Made by a program: the position numbers and the translations under genes. A DNA stretch of 64,000 nucleotides from Phocoena phocoena. Taxonomy: Eukaryota; Chordata; Mammalia; Artiodactyla; Phocoenidae. The notes beneath the pieces are model-generated. The model ran no database searches and was not told where the DNA came from. It saw only the letters and a list, made by a program, of their open reading frames with translations. Positions 11,348-22,845 of the stretch are shown here, piece by piece. The number at the start of each line of letters is the position of its first letter. Position 1 is the first letter of the stretch. The DNA is taken from contig NC_089239.1 of NCBI RefSeq assembly GCF_963924675.1, forward strand, positions 1,353,001-1,417,000, given 5' to 3'.

Positions 11348-14300
11348 ATGGGAATAGGAACATACATATCGATAATTACCTTAAATGTAAATGGATTAAA
11401 TACTCCCACCAAAAATCACAGACTGGTTGGATGGATACAAAAACAAGATGCATATATATGCTGTCTACAAGAGACCTACTTCAAACCTAGGGACACATAC
11501 AGACTGAAAGTGAGGGGATGGAAAAAGATATTCCATGCAAATGGAAATCAAAAGAAAGCTGGTGTAGCAATTCGCATATCAGACAAAATAGACTTTAAAA
11601 TAAAGACTATTACAAGAGACAAAGAAGGACACTACATAATGATCAAGGGATAGATTCAAGTAGAAGATATAACAATTTAAAATATCTATGCACGAAACAT
11701 AGCAGCACCTCAATAGATAAGGCAAATACTAACAGCCATAAAAGGGGAGATCGACAGTAACACATTCATAGTTGGGGACTGTAACACCCCATTTTCACCC
11801 ATGGACAGATCATCCAAAATGAAAATAAGTAAGGAAACACAAGCTTTAAATGATACATTAAACAACATGGACTTAATTGATATTTATGGGACATTCAACC
11901 CAAAACAACAGAATACACTTTTTCTCAAGTGCTCATGGAACATTCTCCAGGATAGATCATACCTTGGGTCATAAATCAAGCCTTGGTATATTTAAGAAAA
12001 CTGAAATTGTATCAAGTATCTTTTCCGACCACAATGCTATGAGACTAGATATCAATCACAGGAAAAGATCTGTAAAAAATAAAAACACATGGAGGCTAAA
12101 CAACATACTACTTAATAACAAAGTGATCACTGAAGAAATCCAAGAGGAAATCAAAAAATACATAGAAACAAATGACAATGAAGACACGACGACGCAAAAC
12201 CTATGGGATGCAACAAAAGCAGTTCTAAGAGGGAATTGTATAGCAATACAATCCTACCTTAAGAAACAGGAAACCTCTCAAATAAACAACCTAAACTATC
12301 ACCTAAAGCAATTAGAGAAAGAAGAAGAAAAAAACCCCAAAGTTAGCAGAATGAAAGAAATCATAAAGATCAGATGGGAAATAAATGGAAAAGGAATGAA
12401 GGAAACGATAGCAAAGATCAGTAAAACTATAAGTTGGTTCTTTGAGAAGATAAACAAAATTAATAAACCATTAGCCAGACTCATCAAGAAAAAAAAGGGA
12501 GAAAACTCAAATAAATAGATTTAGAAATTAAAAAGGAGAAGTAACAACTAACACTGCGAAAATACAAAAGATCATGAGAGATTACTACAAGCAACTCTAT
12601 GCCAATAAAACGGACAACCTGTAATAAATGGACAAATTCTTAGAAATGCACAACATGACAAGACTGAAGCAGGAAGATATAGAAAATATGAACAGACCAA
12701 TCAGAAGCACTGAAATTGAAACTGTGATTTAAAATCTTCCAACAAACAAAAGCCCAGGACCAGATGGCTTCACAGGCGAATTCTATCAAACATTTACAGA
12801 AGAGCTAACACCTATCCTTCTCAAACATTCCAAAATATAGTAGAGGGAGGAACACTCCCAAACTCATTCTATGAGGCTACCATCACCTTGATACCAAAAC
12901 CAGACAAGGATGTCACAAAGAAAGAAAACGACAGACCAATATCACTGATGAACATAGATGCAAAAATCCTCAACAAAATACTAGCAAACAGAAACCAACA
13001 GCACATTAAAAGGATGACACACCATGATCAAGTGGGGTTATTCCAGAAATGCAAGCATTCTTCAATATGCACAAATCAATCAACGTGATACACCATATTA
13101 ACAAATTGAAGGAGGAAAACCATATGATCATCTCAATAGATTCAGAGAAATCTTTTGACAAAATTCAACAACCATTTATGATAAAAACTCTGTAGAAAGT
13201 AGGCATAGAGGGACCTTTCCTCAACATAATAAAGATCGTATATGACAAACCCACAGCCAACATCGTTTTCAATGATGAAAAACTGAAAGCATTTCCACTA
13301 AGATCAGGAACAAGACAAGGTGGCCCACTCTCACCACTCTTATTCAACATAGTATTGGAATCTTTAGCCACAGCAGAGAAGAAAAGGAAATAAAAGGAAT
13401 CCAAATTGGAAAAGAAGTAAAGCTGTCAGTGTTTGCAGATGACATGATACTCTACATAGAGAATCCTAAAGATGCTACCAGAAAATTGCTAGAGCTAATC
13501 AATGAATTTGGTAAAGTAGCAGGATACAAAATTAATGCACAGAAATCTTTGGCATCCCGATACACTAATGATGAAATATCTGAAAGTGAAATCAAGAGAA
13601 TACTCCCATTTACCATTGCAACAAAAACAATAAAATATCTAGGAATAAACCTACCTAAGGAGACAAAAGACCTGTATGCAGAAAATTATAAGACACTGAT
13701 GAAAGAAATTAAAGATGATACAAACAGATGGAGAGATATAGCATATTCTTGGATTGGAAGAATCAACATTGTGAGAATAACTCTACTACCCAAAGCAATC
13801 TACAGATTCAATGCAATCCCTATCAAACTACCACTGGCATTTTTCACGAAATAGAACAGCAAATTTCACATTTTGTATGGAAACACAAAAGACTCCGAAT
13901 ACCCAAGCAATCTTGAGAACGAAAAATGGAGCTGGAGGAATCAGGCTCAGTGACTTCAGACTATACCACAAAGCTACAGTAAACAAGACAGTGTGGTACT
14001 GCACAAAAACAGAAAGATAGATCAATTGGACAGGATAGAAAGCCAAGAGATAAACCCATGCACATATGGTCACCTTATCTTTGATAAAGGAGGCAGGAAT
14101 GTACAGTGGAGAAAGGACAGCCTCTTCAATAAGTGGTGCTGAGAAAACTGGACAGGTACATGCAAAAGTATGAAGTTAGGTCACTCCCTAACACCATACA
14201 AGAAAATAAGCTCAAAATGGATTAAAGACCTAAATATAAGGCGAGAAACTATCAAACTCTTAGAGGAAAACATAGGCAGAACACTCTATGACATAAATGA

Positions 14301-15150
14301 CAGCAAGATCCTTTTTGACCCACCTCCTAGAGAAATGGAAATAAAAACAAAAATAAACAAATGGGACCTAATGAAACTTCAAAGCATTTGCACAGCAAAG
14401 GAAACCATAAACAAGACCAAAAGACAACCCTCAGAATGGGAGAAAATATTTTCAAATGAAGCAACTGACAAAGGATTAATCTCCAGGATTTACAAGAGGC
14501 TCATGCAGCTCAATAACAAAAAAACAAACAACCCAATCCGAAAATGGGTCAAAGACCTAAAAAAACATTTCTCCAAAGAAGATGTATGGACTACCAACAA
14601 ACACATGAAAGAATGCTCTACATCATTAATCATTAGAGAAATGCAAATCAAAACTACAGTGAGATATCTCACACTGGTCAAAATGGCCATCATCAAAAAA
14701 TCTAGAAACAATAAATGCTGGAGAGGGTGTGGAGAAAAGGGAACACTCTTACACTGCTGGTGGGAATGTGAATTGGTACAGCCACTATGGAGAACAGTAT
14801 GGAGGTTCCTTAAAAAACTCCATATAGAACTACCATATGACCCAGCAATCCCATTACTGGGCATATACTCTGAGAAAACCATAATTCAGAAACAGTCATG
14901 TACCAAAATGTTCATTGCAGCTCTATTTATAATAGCCCAGAGATGGAAACAACCTAAGTGTCCATCATTGGATGAATGGATAAAGAAGATGTGGCACATA
15001 TATACAATGGAATATTACTCAGCCATAAAAAGAAACGAAATTGACCTATTTGTAATGAGGTGGATGGACCGACAGTATGTCATACAGAGTGAAGTAAGTC
15101 AGAAAGAGAAAGACAAATACCGTATGCTAACACATATATATGGAATTTAA
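11348..15150 (+). pseudogene. L1-C ORF2, broken; 326-codon C-terminal frame still open
   Basis: The start is the ATG at 11348 ([17 protein letters not shown]). The endonuclease Asn motif LNVNGLN and the QET motif can be read. The first frame ends at a TAG at 11651-11653. A second endonuclease and linker piece is open at 11877-12518. The reverse-transcriptase active-site region (FADDMILY) is at 13429-13854. The last 326 codons (14170-15150) are open and include the Cys/His motif ([18 protein letters not shown]), with the natural stop at 15150. At least six disabling changes separate these pieces. Confidence 0.9.
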
Positions 15151-15435
15151 GAAAAAGTATGTCATGAAGAACCTAGGGGTAAGACAGGAATAAAGACACA
15201 GACCTAGTAGTGAATGGAATTGAGGAAACGGGGAGGTGGAAGGGTAAGCTGTTATAAAACGAGAGAGTGACATGGATATATATACACTACCAAAGTTAAA
15301 ATAGATAGCTAGTGGGAAGCAGCTGCATAGCACAGGGAGATCAGCTCGGTGCTTTGTGACCACCTACAGGGGTGGGATAGGGAGGGTGGGTGGGAGGGAG
15401 ATGCAAGAGGGAAGAGATATGGGAACACATGTATA

Positions 15436-16323
15436 ACCACTAAGATCAGGAGCAAGACAAGGTTGCCCACTTTGACCACTCTTATTCAACATAGTTTTGG
15501 AAGTTTTAGCCACAGGAATTAGAAAAAAAAAGAAATAAAAGGAATCCAAATCGGAAAAAAAGAAGTAAAGCTGTCAGTGTTTGCAGGTGACATGATACTC
15601 TACATAGAGAATCCTAAAGATGCTACCAGAAAACTACTAGAGCTAATCAATGAATTTGGTAAAGTAGCAGGATACAAAATTAATGCACAGAAATCTTTGG
15701 CATTCCTATACACTAATGATGAAAAATCTGAAAGTGAAATCAAGAAAATACTCCCATTTACCAGTGCAACAAAAAGAATAAAATATATAGGAGTAAACCT
15801 ACCTAAGGAGACAAAAGACCTGTATCCAGAAAATTATAAGACACTGGTAAAATAAATTAAACATGATACAAATAGATGCAGAGTTATACCATGTTCTTGG
15901 AATGGAAGAATCAACATTGTGAAAATGAATCTACTACCCAAAGCAATCTACAGATTCAGTGTAATCCCTATCAAAGTACCACTGGCATATTTCACAGAAC
16001 AAGAACAAAGAACTTCACAATTTGTATGGAAACACAAAAGACCCCGAATAGCCAAAGCAATCTTGAGAATGAAAAATGGAGCTGGAGGAATCAGGCTCCC
16101 TGGCTTCAGACTATAGTACAAAGCTACATTAATCAAGACAGTATGGTACTGGCACAAAAACAGAAATATAGATCAATGGAATAGGATAGAAAGCCCAGAG
16201 ATAAACCCACGCACACATGGTCACCTTATCTTTGATAAAGGAAGCAAGAATATACAGTGGAGAAAAGACAGCCTCTTCAATAAGTGGTGATGGGAAAACA
16301 GGACAGGTACCTGTAAAAGTATG
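15436..16323 (+). mobile_element. Extra internal L1 ORF2 segment, copy of about 13298-14172
   Basis: This stretch starts at the palm of the reverse transcriptase (CCACTAAGATCAGGAGCAAG) and runs through FADD-like sequence (here FAGDMILY) to GGACAGGTACCTGTAAAAGT. It lines up from end to end with 13298-14172 of L1-C. It has no 3' UTR, no poly(A) tail and no visible target-site duplication, so it does not look like a normal insertion. It shares with L1-C the variants GTCAGTGTTTGCAG and ATCTTTGGCAT, where L1-G, H and J read CACTGTTTGCAG or close variants and ATCTCTGGCAT or ACTTCTGTGCAT contexts. Local duplication or recombination is the likely cause. Confidence 0.75.
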
Positions 16324-17365
16324 AGTATGCCCCCTCCCCAAATTTATGTCCTTTTTCCATGCAAAATACTTTCACCTAATCCTATGGCTCTCAAAGATTT
16401 AACCTAGTCTAGCATCAACTCTAAGTCCAAAATTTCATGCATGTAAGATGTGAGACTTGAGGTATGATTCGTCCTGAGTCAAAATTTCTCTCCAGCTGCA
16501 AACCTGTGAAATCAGAAAAGTTATCTTCTTTCAAAATACAATGATAGGACAGGCATAGGATAGGCATCTACCTTCCAAAAGGGAGAAATCAGAGAAAAAG
16601 AAAGGGTCCCAAGCAAGTCCAAAAACTAGCAAGTCAAACTCCATTAAATGTTAAGGCTGGAGAATAATACTTTTAGGCTTCCTTCTCTGTCCTCCAGGCC
16701 CACTGACAAAATCCTATGAGTCTGGCTGTCTTCCTTCATTTCATGATGTTTCTGTACCCTTCAGTCCAAGCTGACAGCATATCTGCCGAGATAGCTGCTT
16801 AGATCTGTGAGTCATACCATAATCTCTTTTTGGAGTGATGATCTAGCCACAACCTGGTATTCTTTCCAGAACACACTTTCTTGTGTTTTGCAATATGGAT
16901 AGGTTGAGAATTTTCCAGATCTCATATTCTGGTTCCTTTTTGCTTTTCGCTTAACAATTTCTTCTTCAATTTATCTCTCTCCTCTCACATTCTACTATGA
17001 ATACTTAGGAATCTCCTCAACTAAATATCAAAATTCATCACTCACATGTCTTACCTTCTATGAATTAAATATGACATTGCCTGCCATATCAGTAAACAAA
17101 GGATGCTGCAGCCATCAAGCCATCACATTACAGCCACCCGACAATGAGCCCTGAGGGAACTCAGGATGGAGACAGGATGCCCGCCATCTAGCAGTCAGCT
17201 GCTGCAGCCTCCCCTGACAGTGCACCCTGAGATGAGAGAACACAGTACACTGGCCCCAGATAGGTGAGGTGCATATGAAAGTAATGATTTCAGACACTTG
17301 CATCTTCCCATAGAAAAGCGCTAAATTCCTTATTTTGAGACATCTGGTGTTTTTTAATTAATATT
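16324..17365 (-). mobile_element. ERV/LTR-like remnant, reverse copy (family not named)
   Basis: The right part (17090-17365) is the reverse complement of the repeat at 7850-8060. The rest (16324-17090) contains phrases such as ATCAACTCTAAGTCCAAAATTTCAT and TCTCTCCAGCTGCAAACCTGTGAAATC, which I recall from old non-coding ERVL or MaLR-type internal sequence. There is no open frame of note. The name is uncertain, but that it is a repeat follows from the second copy in this window. Confidence 0.5.
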
Positions 17366-17385
17366 AATTAATTAATTATTAATAT

Positions 17386-17759
17386 ATGGAATCTAAAAAA
17401 AAATGGTTCTGAAGAACCTAGGGGCAGGACAGGAATAAAGACGCAGATGTAGAGAATGGACTTGAGGACATGGGGAGGAGGAAGGGTAAGCTGGGATGAA
17501 GTGAGAGAGTGGCATAGACTTACATATATTACCAAATGTGAGATAGGTAGCTAGTGGGAAGCAGCCACATAGCACAGGGAGGTCAGCTCTGTGCTCTGTG
17601 ACCACATAGAAGGGTGGGATAGGGAGGGTGAAAGGGAGAGGCAAGAGGGAGGGTATATGGGGATATATGTATACATATAGCTGATTCACTTTGTTATACA
17701 GGAGAAACTAACACACGATTGTAAAGCAATTATACTCTAATAAAGATGTTTAAAAAAAA
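17386..17759 (+). mobile_element. L1-D: 5'-truncated L1 3' end, plus strand
   Basis: It begins at TATATGGAATCT, close to the end of ORF2, and keeps the whole 3' UTR. The 3' UTR contains GGGAAGCAGCC.CATAGCACAGGGA and ends AATTATACTCTAATAAAGATG before an A run at 17752-17759. It belongs to the same 3' UTR group as L1-C, G, H and J. The left side is an ATTAATTA-rich stretch. I could not define a target-site duplication. Confidence 0.88.
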
Positions 17760-17904
17760 CAGTAATCTTTTGATGTTCCAACTACCTGTATATCCTGCCT
17801 CCTTTTTATGTCTTTGGATCAGTCCCTTGCAGCTATCTGAGAGGCTGTGTCCAAGGCTTAAGCCTTAAGTTTTGTCCACCAAATAAAACATAACTCTCAA
17901 CATT
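17760..17904. other. Short unique spacer
   Basis: This is the pre-insertion sequence between L1-D and L1-E. I see no repeat and no gene in it. Confidence 0.4.
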
Positions 17905-17924
17905 TAGGTTGTGTATTCTTTTTT

Positions 17925-18270
17925 TTAAACACGTTTATTGGAGTATAATTGCTTTACAATGGTGTGTTAGTTTCTGCTTTATAACAAAGTGAATCAGTTA
18001 TACATATACATATGTTCCAATATCTCTTCCCTCTTACGTCTCCCTCCCTCCCACCCTCCCTATCCCACCCCTCTAGGTGGTCACAAACCCAGGAGCTGAT
18101 CTCCCTTTACGATGCGGCTGCTTCCCACTAGCTATCTGTTTTATATTTGGTAGTGTATATATATCCATGCCACTCTCTCACTTCATCCCAGCTTCCATAT
18201 TTGTTTTTCTCTTTCTGACTTACTTCACTCTGTATGATAGACTCGAGGTCCATCCACCTCACTACAAATA
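17925..18270 (-). mobile_element. L1-E: 5'-truncated L1 3' end with perfect 20-bp TSD, minus strand
   Basis: It is flanked by identical 20-base copies of TAGGTTGTGTATTCTTTTTT at 17905-17924 and 18271-18290. The reversed A tail merges with the T run of the left copy. The body is the 3' UTR and the last part of ORF2, read on the minus strand as [21 protein letters not shown] near 18200-18270. The target read on the minus strand begins AAAAAAGAATAC, as expected for L1 endonuclease cutting at TT/AAAA. The perfect duplication suggests a fairly recent event. Confidence 0.95.
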
Positions 18271-18290
18271 TAGGTTGTGTATTCTTTTTT

Positions 18291-18759
18291 TCTGTCAACA
18301 CTTCCACCAAACTATAGAACAGAATTTAGTCAAGTTTTTTGCCACTTTATAAAAAGACTCATCTTCCTTCCAGTGTCAGAGATCTCACCAAAAGCACTTT
18401 TCATCCCCATATTTCTACCAAGAGTCTCTTCAAAGCAACCCAGTCTTTTTTAAACGTACACCTCAAAACTCTTCTTGCCTCTAACCATTACCCAGTCCCA
18501 AAGCCACCTCCACATTTTTAGGTACTGGAGGTTAGCACTTCAACATAAGAATATGGGAGGAACACAATTCCATCCATAACACTGCTGAATTATAAAAACA
18601 ATTTTTCCTATAAATGTTTAATTTGTGAGATTTAATTTGGATTTGATTGTTTTACTAATCTCACTTATTACTTTTTTTTAGTGAATTATAGCTGTTCTAG
18701 GTATATAACTATATCTGCATCATGTAGTAGTATTCTTCATCCTCTATTCTAGTAATAAT
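18291..18759. other. Unique sequence, no gene seen
   Basis: There is no open frame longer than 60 codons and no repeat I can name. Confidence 0.4.
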
Positions 18760-19225
18760 AATATGCTCTAGGCACCATTCTAACTGCTTCACATCTATTA
18801 ACTTAGCTAACCCTCACAGAAACTCTATAAAGATTTCCAGAAGAATCCCTTGTCTGAAAAAACAAAAACAAAAACAAAAAGATCGTCACATGTTACAATG
18901 AGGAAACTGAGACACCAATAAGTTAAGTAGCTTGCCCAGTTCACAAGCTAAGTGTAGAACTGGGATTCTTTTTTTTTTTTTTTAATATTTATTTATTTGT
19001 TTGCACTGGTTCTTAGTTGCAGCAGGCGGCTCCTTAGTTGCGGCACACAGGTTCCTTAGTTGTGGCATGTGAACTTTTAGTTGTGACATGCATGTGGGAC
19101 CTAGTTCCCTGACCAGAGATCGAACCCAGGCTGCCTGTATTGAGAGTGCAGAATCTTAACCACTGCACCACCAGGGAGTTTCCCAGAACTGGGATTCCAA
19201 CGTAGTCATTCTGGTGAATACACAA
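18760..19225 (-). mobile_element. MIR SINE, minus strand, split by a younger SINE
   Basis: The core reads GAGGAAACTGAGACACC...GTTAAGTAGCTTGCCCA on the plus strand, which is the reverse of the MIR core. It is preceded by TAACCCTCACAGAAACTCTAT, the MIR 3' part. It is interrupted at 18969-19184 by a CHR-type SINE and continues for about 28 bases after it. MIRs are ancient mammalian SINEs, so the order of events is clear. Confidence 0.85.
18969..19184 (-). mobile_element. CHR-type tRNA-derived SINE with 13-bp TSD, minus strand
   Basis: A T run at the left is the reversed tail. The body repeats TAGTTG.GGCA-type units. The right end carries the tRNA-like promoter region, readable as GACCAGAGATCGAACCCAGG (the reverse of a B-box) and CACCAGGGAGTTTCC. 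AGAACTGGGATTC flanks it at 18956-18968 and 19185-19197. The tRNA-like head and this body style are those of cetartiodactyl SINEs. Confidence 0.9.
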
Positions 19226-20049
19226 TACACTCTTTCTTACCTCTTATTTTCGTTTTTTCTTTTTTATGTTGACTGCAATGTAGATCCCTGTACAGTTAAA
19301 ATGATAAAAATGGCAGTGAGTTTGAGAGGAATTATAAGAAGGATGGGAGAGATTTAGAGGACATTTTTCCTTACCACCTGTCAGTTAGGAAATTATAATA
19401 CCTTCCACATCTGGTTCATGAAGTTTATAGAAATACTGTCTCTGAATATTATACATCAATATATAAAAATAGGAAGTAATGTCATAAAACATATATCCAT
19501 ATTAATACAAATAAGTACGTATATTCACTGATATAGATTATTTAACTTAGAAGGACAAAAGCTGAAAATGTTCTGAAGTTGGAGCATAAACTGGAGGCTG
19601 GAATAACAGACCTGTGAGAGCCCTCCATCATGGCAGGATGCTTAGAATACAGAGGAAGTCAGTGGAGTCCCCACAGGACAGATGGAAAATGTAGGACCCT
19701 TCACCGTGAATAGACAGACTAACCTATAGTACCAATAACACAGTCCTCTAGTTATCATTCCTCCATAAGACAACTACCTTTCCCCCCCAAAATGTTTAAG
19801 CCACTTCAAGATGGAGCCACTTCATGGACAACTTGTTCCTTTGAGCTCCACAGAAATTCCCCCTGCTTTCCTCTCACTTGTTAGTGGTGAATTGTGCAGG
19901 AGTGATCCTACGAAAGTGAGGACAACGGCTGCTGCCAGGAACCAAGAAGAGAGCCCCAAACTACTTGTCCCCTTCCTTTCACATTTGCTGAGCAGATTAT
20001 GAAAGGGGAAGAGCAATGAAGATGTTTATAGTCTACGAGCACCATGCCT
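19226..20049. other. Unique sequence, no gene seen
   Basis: I found no convincing coding frame. The short frame at 19811-20002 (63 codons) is not a family I know. No repeat is recognised. Confidence 0.4.
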
Positions 20050-20215
20050 TAGGAAGCTCTGGCCACAGGGGCAGACTCCGGCACCACAATGTCTGGATTC
20101 AAATCCTGGCTCCCCACTGCAGGTTGTGTGGGTTTGGACAAGTTACTTTTGTGTCAGTTTTGTCATCTATAAAATGGGAATGATAATGGTATGTCCATCT
20201 TGAAGGTTTTATTGT
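20050..20215 (+). mobile_element. MIR SINE, plus strand
   Basis: It reads GGATTCAAATCCTGGCTCC, then TTGGACAAGTTACTTTTGTG, then GTCATCTATAAAATGGGAATGATAATGG. These are the tRNA-like B-box region and the core of MIR in forward order. It is diverged and has no visible target-site duplication, as usual for this old family. Confidence 0.85.
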
Positions 20216-21595
20216 TGTTTGTCATTTGATGGGGGGAGGTGTAAGTTGACGTGGTTGATATAGTGTGGCATTTCCAGCAGTCATCAGCCTTGGCCCCAGC
20301 CCCAACATTAGGATGCTGGTGTGGTTCTCATTTAAACAACTTCTTCCTGGAGTCTTCCTTTGTGGGGGGCGGGTGGACACTTGAAAGAACATTAGCTCTT
20401 TCAATCCACTTGAGGATCACTAAATGCTTCTCTAGCTACATGGCCCCAAAGATGAGAGAACCTCAATGATATTATGCTGGGTGACCTCTGTGCTGATTAG
20501 GGTGCCCCAAAATCTGAATCAACCTAAAATATGTCTACCTAAAGTGACAGAGTTGTAAACTGTCTGGACCATAATTAACTTTAAACAATTAGTCAAACAA
20601 GGTTACATTCCTCAAGGGAATTAGATGACCCTTGGACAAGCTTATTCGATAAGATTTCTCTGCCCCTAGTATAATTTGAAGTGACCTGGAGAATCTTGTT
20701 GGTTGCCAAGGTAGGAAAACTGAGAGCCATGTGGTAACCCTCAGTTCTGGAGAGGACCTGCTCCTTAAGTTCTTCAAAAATACCCCCAGAGCATTGGGGA
20801 GAGCCTTCCCATGAATTTGTAATTGGGCACAAACACTGGCCTTGGTCACAATCTTGAGAGTTTGCATCCAAAGCCGCTCTAAAAATTCAAGTGCCTTAAA
20901 TCGTTGCTCTTCTTTAGGGGGAAAAGAGAAGCAAAATTGGCCAACTTCCCTAAGTAAATTGTGAAGCTGGCAAACCTAGCCTCCTGCAGATACATCCCCT
21001 CTGTCCTTTCCCAACTTCATCTTCAGAGGGCCACAGGTTCTTGAGCAGCTCCAATGACTCAATCAGGGAGGAAATTTCAATTTGCACAAAGGTTTTAGGA
21101 ACTTAAAGCTGGACCCAGGAGAATTTTCAGGCTCTTGTGACAGGGACAAAAAGATAAGTTACTGATGGAATTATTTCCAATCCTATGCTAGGCCCCAGGG
21201 ACATTTTTGAGTGGGTTTTCTTTAGTCATTAAATCATAGCACGTTGTGTCCTGAATTGGATAGAAAAAGTTTGCAACCAAGGATATCTACTTTTTCAAGA
21301 GATTTTTGTGACACCCATCTGGTTTTCTGTACTTCAAATAACAGAACTCTTCCAAGCTTGTTTGTTCCTGGAGAAAACATGAATGTCTTAGAAGAAAACA
21401 GAATGCATTTGTTTCTTATCAAAAAGATTTATCTGATGTATTAAGAGAGTATCAACTAAGGTAAATTAATCCTCAAAGCTCTCCCCTTTCCTACCCTAAC
21501 ATTTATTTCCTTCTCCCAGAAGATACATCCCTCCCCTTATCAGAGTCAAGATTCTCGGAATTGCGCCTGAGAATGTTTAAGAGAAGCTATTCAGC
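20216..21595. other. Mostly unique sequence, no gene seen
   Basis: Two overlapping minus-strand frames of 92 codons (20589-20871) are open, but neither resembles a family I know. They may be part of an old repeat. Nothing else stands out. Confidence 0.35.
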
Positions 21596-21885
21596 TCCTG
21601 ACTCATCTGGCTTGGATATGAGGCCTCTAACAAAGTAATTAAGGTTAAAGGAGTTTGTAATGGTAGAACCCTGATCCAATAGGACTAGTGACCTTATAGG
21701 AAGGGACACCAGAGGGCACACTCTTCATGTGCATGCACCAAGGAAAGACCACATGAGGACATAGTGAGAAGGTGGCTGCCTGTAAGCCAGGAAAAGAGAT
21801 CTCACCAGAAACCAACTCTGTCAGATGGACCTTGATCTGAAACTTACAGCCTCTAGAACTGTGGGAAATTTTCTGTTTCCAGTTC
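21596..21885 (+). mobile_element. MLT1-like LTR (ERVL-MaLR), left part
   Basis: It contains AGTAATTAAGGTTAAAGGAG, CCTGATCCAATAGGACTAGTG, GCCAGGAAAAGAGATCTCACC and CAGCCTCTAGAACTGTGGGAAA in that order. I recall this as the body of MLT1-type LTRs. The missing 3' tail (CAGCCTGTGATATTCTGTTA, GTAGCCCAAGCAG) turns up about 0.8 kb further on, at 22681-22727. So the element was split by another insertion. Confidence 0.75.
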
Positions 21886-22680
21886 TGGTTCCAACCAACA
21901 TTCTCACATCAATTCCAATGTGTGGGTTTCTTTTCTCCACACTAAGCTATTCTTCTACACCAGTTGAGTGTCCTACAATTCAACTCATTTCTGACACTAC
22001 CTGGAAATAGAGTCATATCCCACAGTTTAAGGTCTCAGTCCTACAAGACTGTTCTCCCCCTTCAGATGCCAATCATGAATCCAGGTTTTTTCCCATGCTT
22101 TTGGCCAACTGGCTATAGATCAGAGACCCCTTCTTTGGGATTGATTACTTTGCTAGAGCAGTTCACAGAACTCAGAACAATTTACTTACTGGATTATCAG
22201 TTTATTATAAAAGGATATAACTCAGGAACCACCAGGTGGGACACATGTACTGGGCAAAGTATGGAGAAAGAGCAAGGAGAGTCCCTGCCCCCTCCAGGTG
22301 CACCACTCTCCCTGAATCTCCTCATGTTCACCAACCTGGGAGCTCTCTGAACCCTGTATGTTGGGTGTTTATGAAGCCTTCATTACATACACTTGATTGA
22401 TTAAATCATCAGCTGTTGGCAATTGATTCAACCTCCAGCCCCTCTCCCCTTCCTGGAGAGAAGTTGAAAATTCCAGTCCTCTAATCAGTGGTTGGTTTTC
22501 CTGGCAACCAGCCCTCATCCTTAGGTGTTTCCCAAAAGCCACCTCATTAACTTAACAAAAGACACCTATTATTGCTCTCATCACAGAAAATTCCAAGTGT
22601 TTTAGGAGCTCTGTGCCAGAAATGGGACAGAGACCAAATATATATTTCATATTATAAATCACATTATCACACCGCTATTC
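21886..22680. mobile_element. Second LTR-like element inserted in the MLT1-like LTR (MER21-like?)
   Basis: About 0.8 kb separates the two halves of the MLT1-like LTR. Features include GTTTATTATAAAAGGATATAA, AGCTCTCTGAACCCTGTATG, CATTACATACACTTGATTGA and TTTTAGGAGCTCTGTGCCAG, ending in an AT-rich stretch that closes ATCACATTATCACA. I associate this with MER21-type LTRs from memory, and the name is not certain. The size and position support a solo LTR. Confidence 0.55.
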
Positions 22681-22727
22681 AAGTCACTCAGCCTGTGATA
22701 TTCTGTTATGGTAGCCCAAGCAGTACT
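22681..22727 (+). mobile_element. MLT1-like LTR, right tail
   Basis: CACTCAGCCTGTGATATTCT and GTTATGGTAGCCCAAGCAG form the usual 3' tail of MLT1-type LTRs. They complete the piece at 21596-21885. Confidence 0.7.
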
Positions 22728-22845
22728 GAGAAGTAGGTACAATTAGTTCCTCCATTTCACAGACATGGAAATTAAGCACAAGTATGGCATAACTGTTAAG
22801 TGGCAGGGCTGAGATTTGAAAACCAGACAGTCCAGTTCTTACTGG
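22728..22845 (-). mobile_element. MIR SINE fragment, minus strand
   Basis: It reads TCCATTTCACAGACATGGAA, then GTTAAGTGGCAGGGCTGAGATTTGAAAACC, the reverse of the MIR core and tRNA-related part. It is short and diverged. Confidence 0.7.

Larger units (their letters stand above)
8440..15435 (+). mobile_element. L1-C: full-length 5' end, truncated 3' UTR, plus strand
   Basis: The 5' tip starts near 8440 (GAGGAAATGG, matching GAGGAAGATGGC of L1-G). The 5' UTR runs to 10426, ORF1 lies at 10427-11289, ORF2 at 11348-15150 and the 3' UTR at 15151-15435. The 3' UTR stops abruptly after GGGAACACATGTATA, without its last stretch or a poly(A) tail. It is followed at once by an ORF2 segment. Target-site duplications cannot be found, because the 3' end is lost. 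ORF1 and ORF2 carry many stops and shifts, so the copy is dead. Confidence 0.92.

Noticed and set aside
18969..19184. A tRNA gene inside the SINE head
   Set aside because: The tRNA-like part is the SINE promoter; it does not have a full set of stems and is reversed with a T-rich tail.
20589..20871. Two overlapping 92-codon minus-strand frames
   Set aside because: I considered a fragment of a retroviral or host gene, but no motif supports it, and two frames open at once speak against coding.
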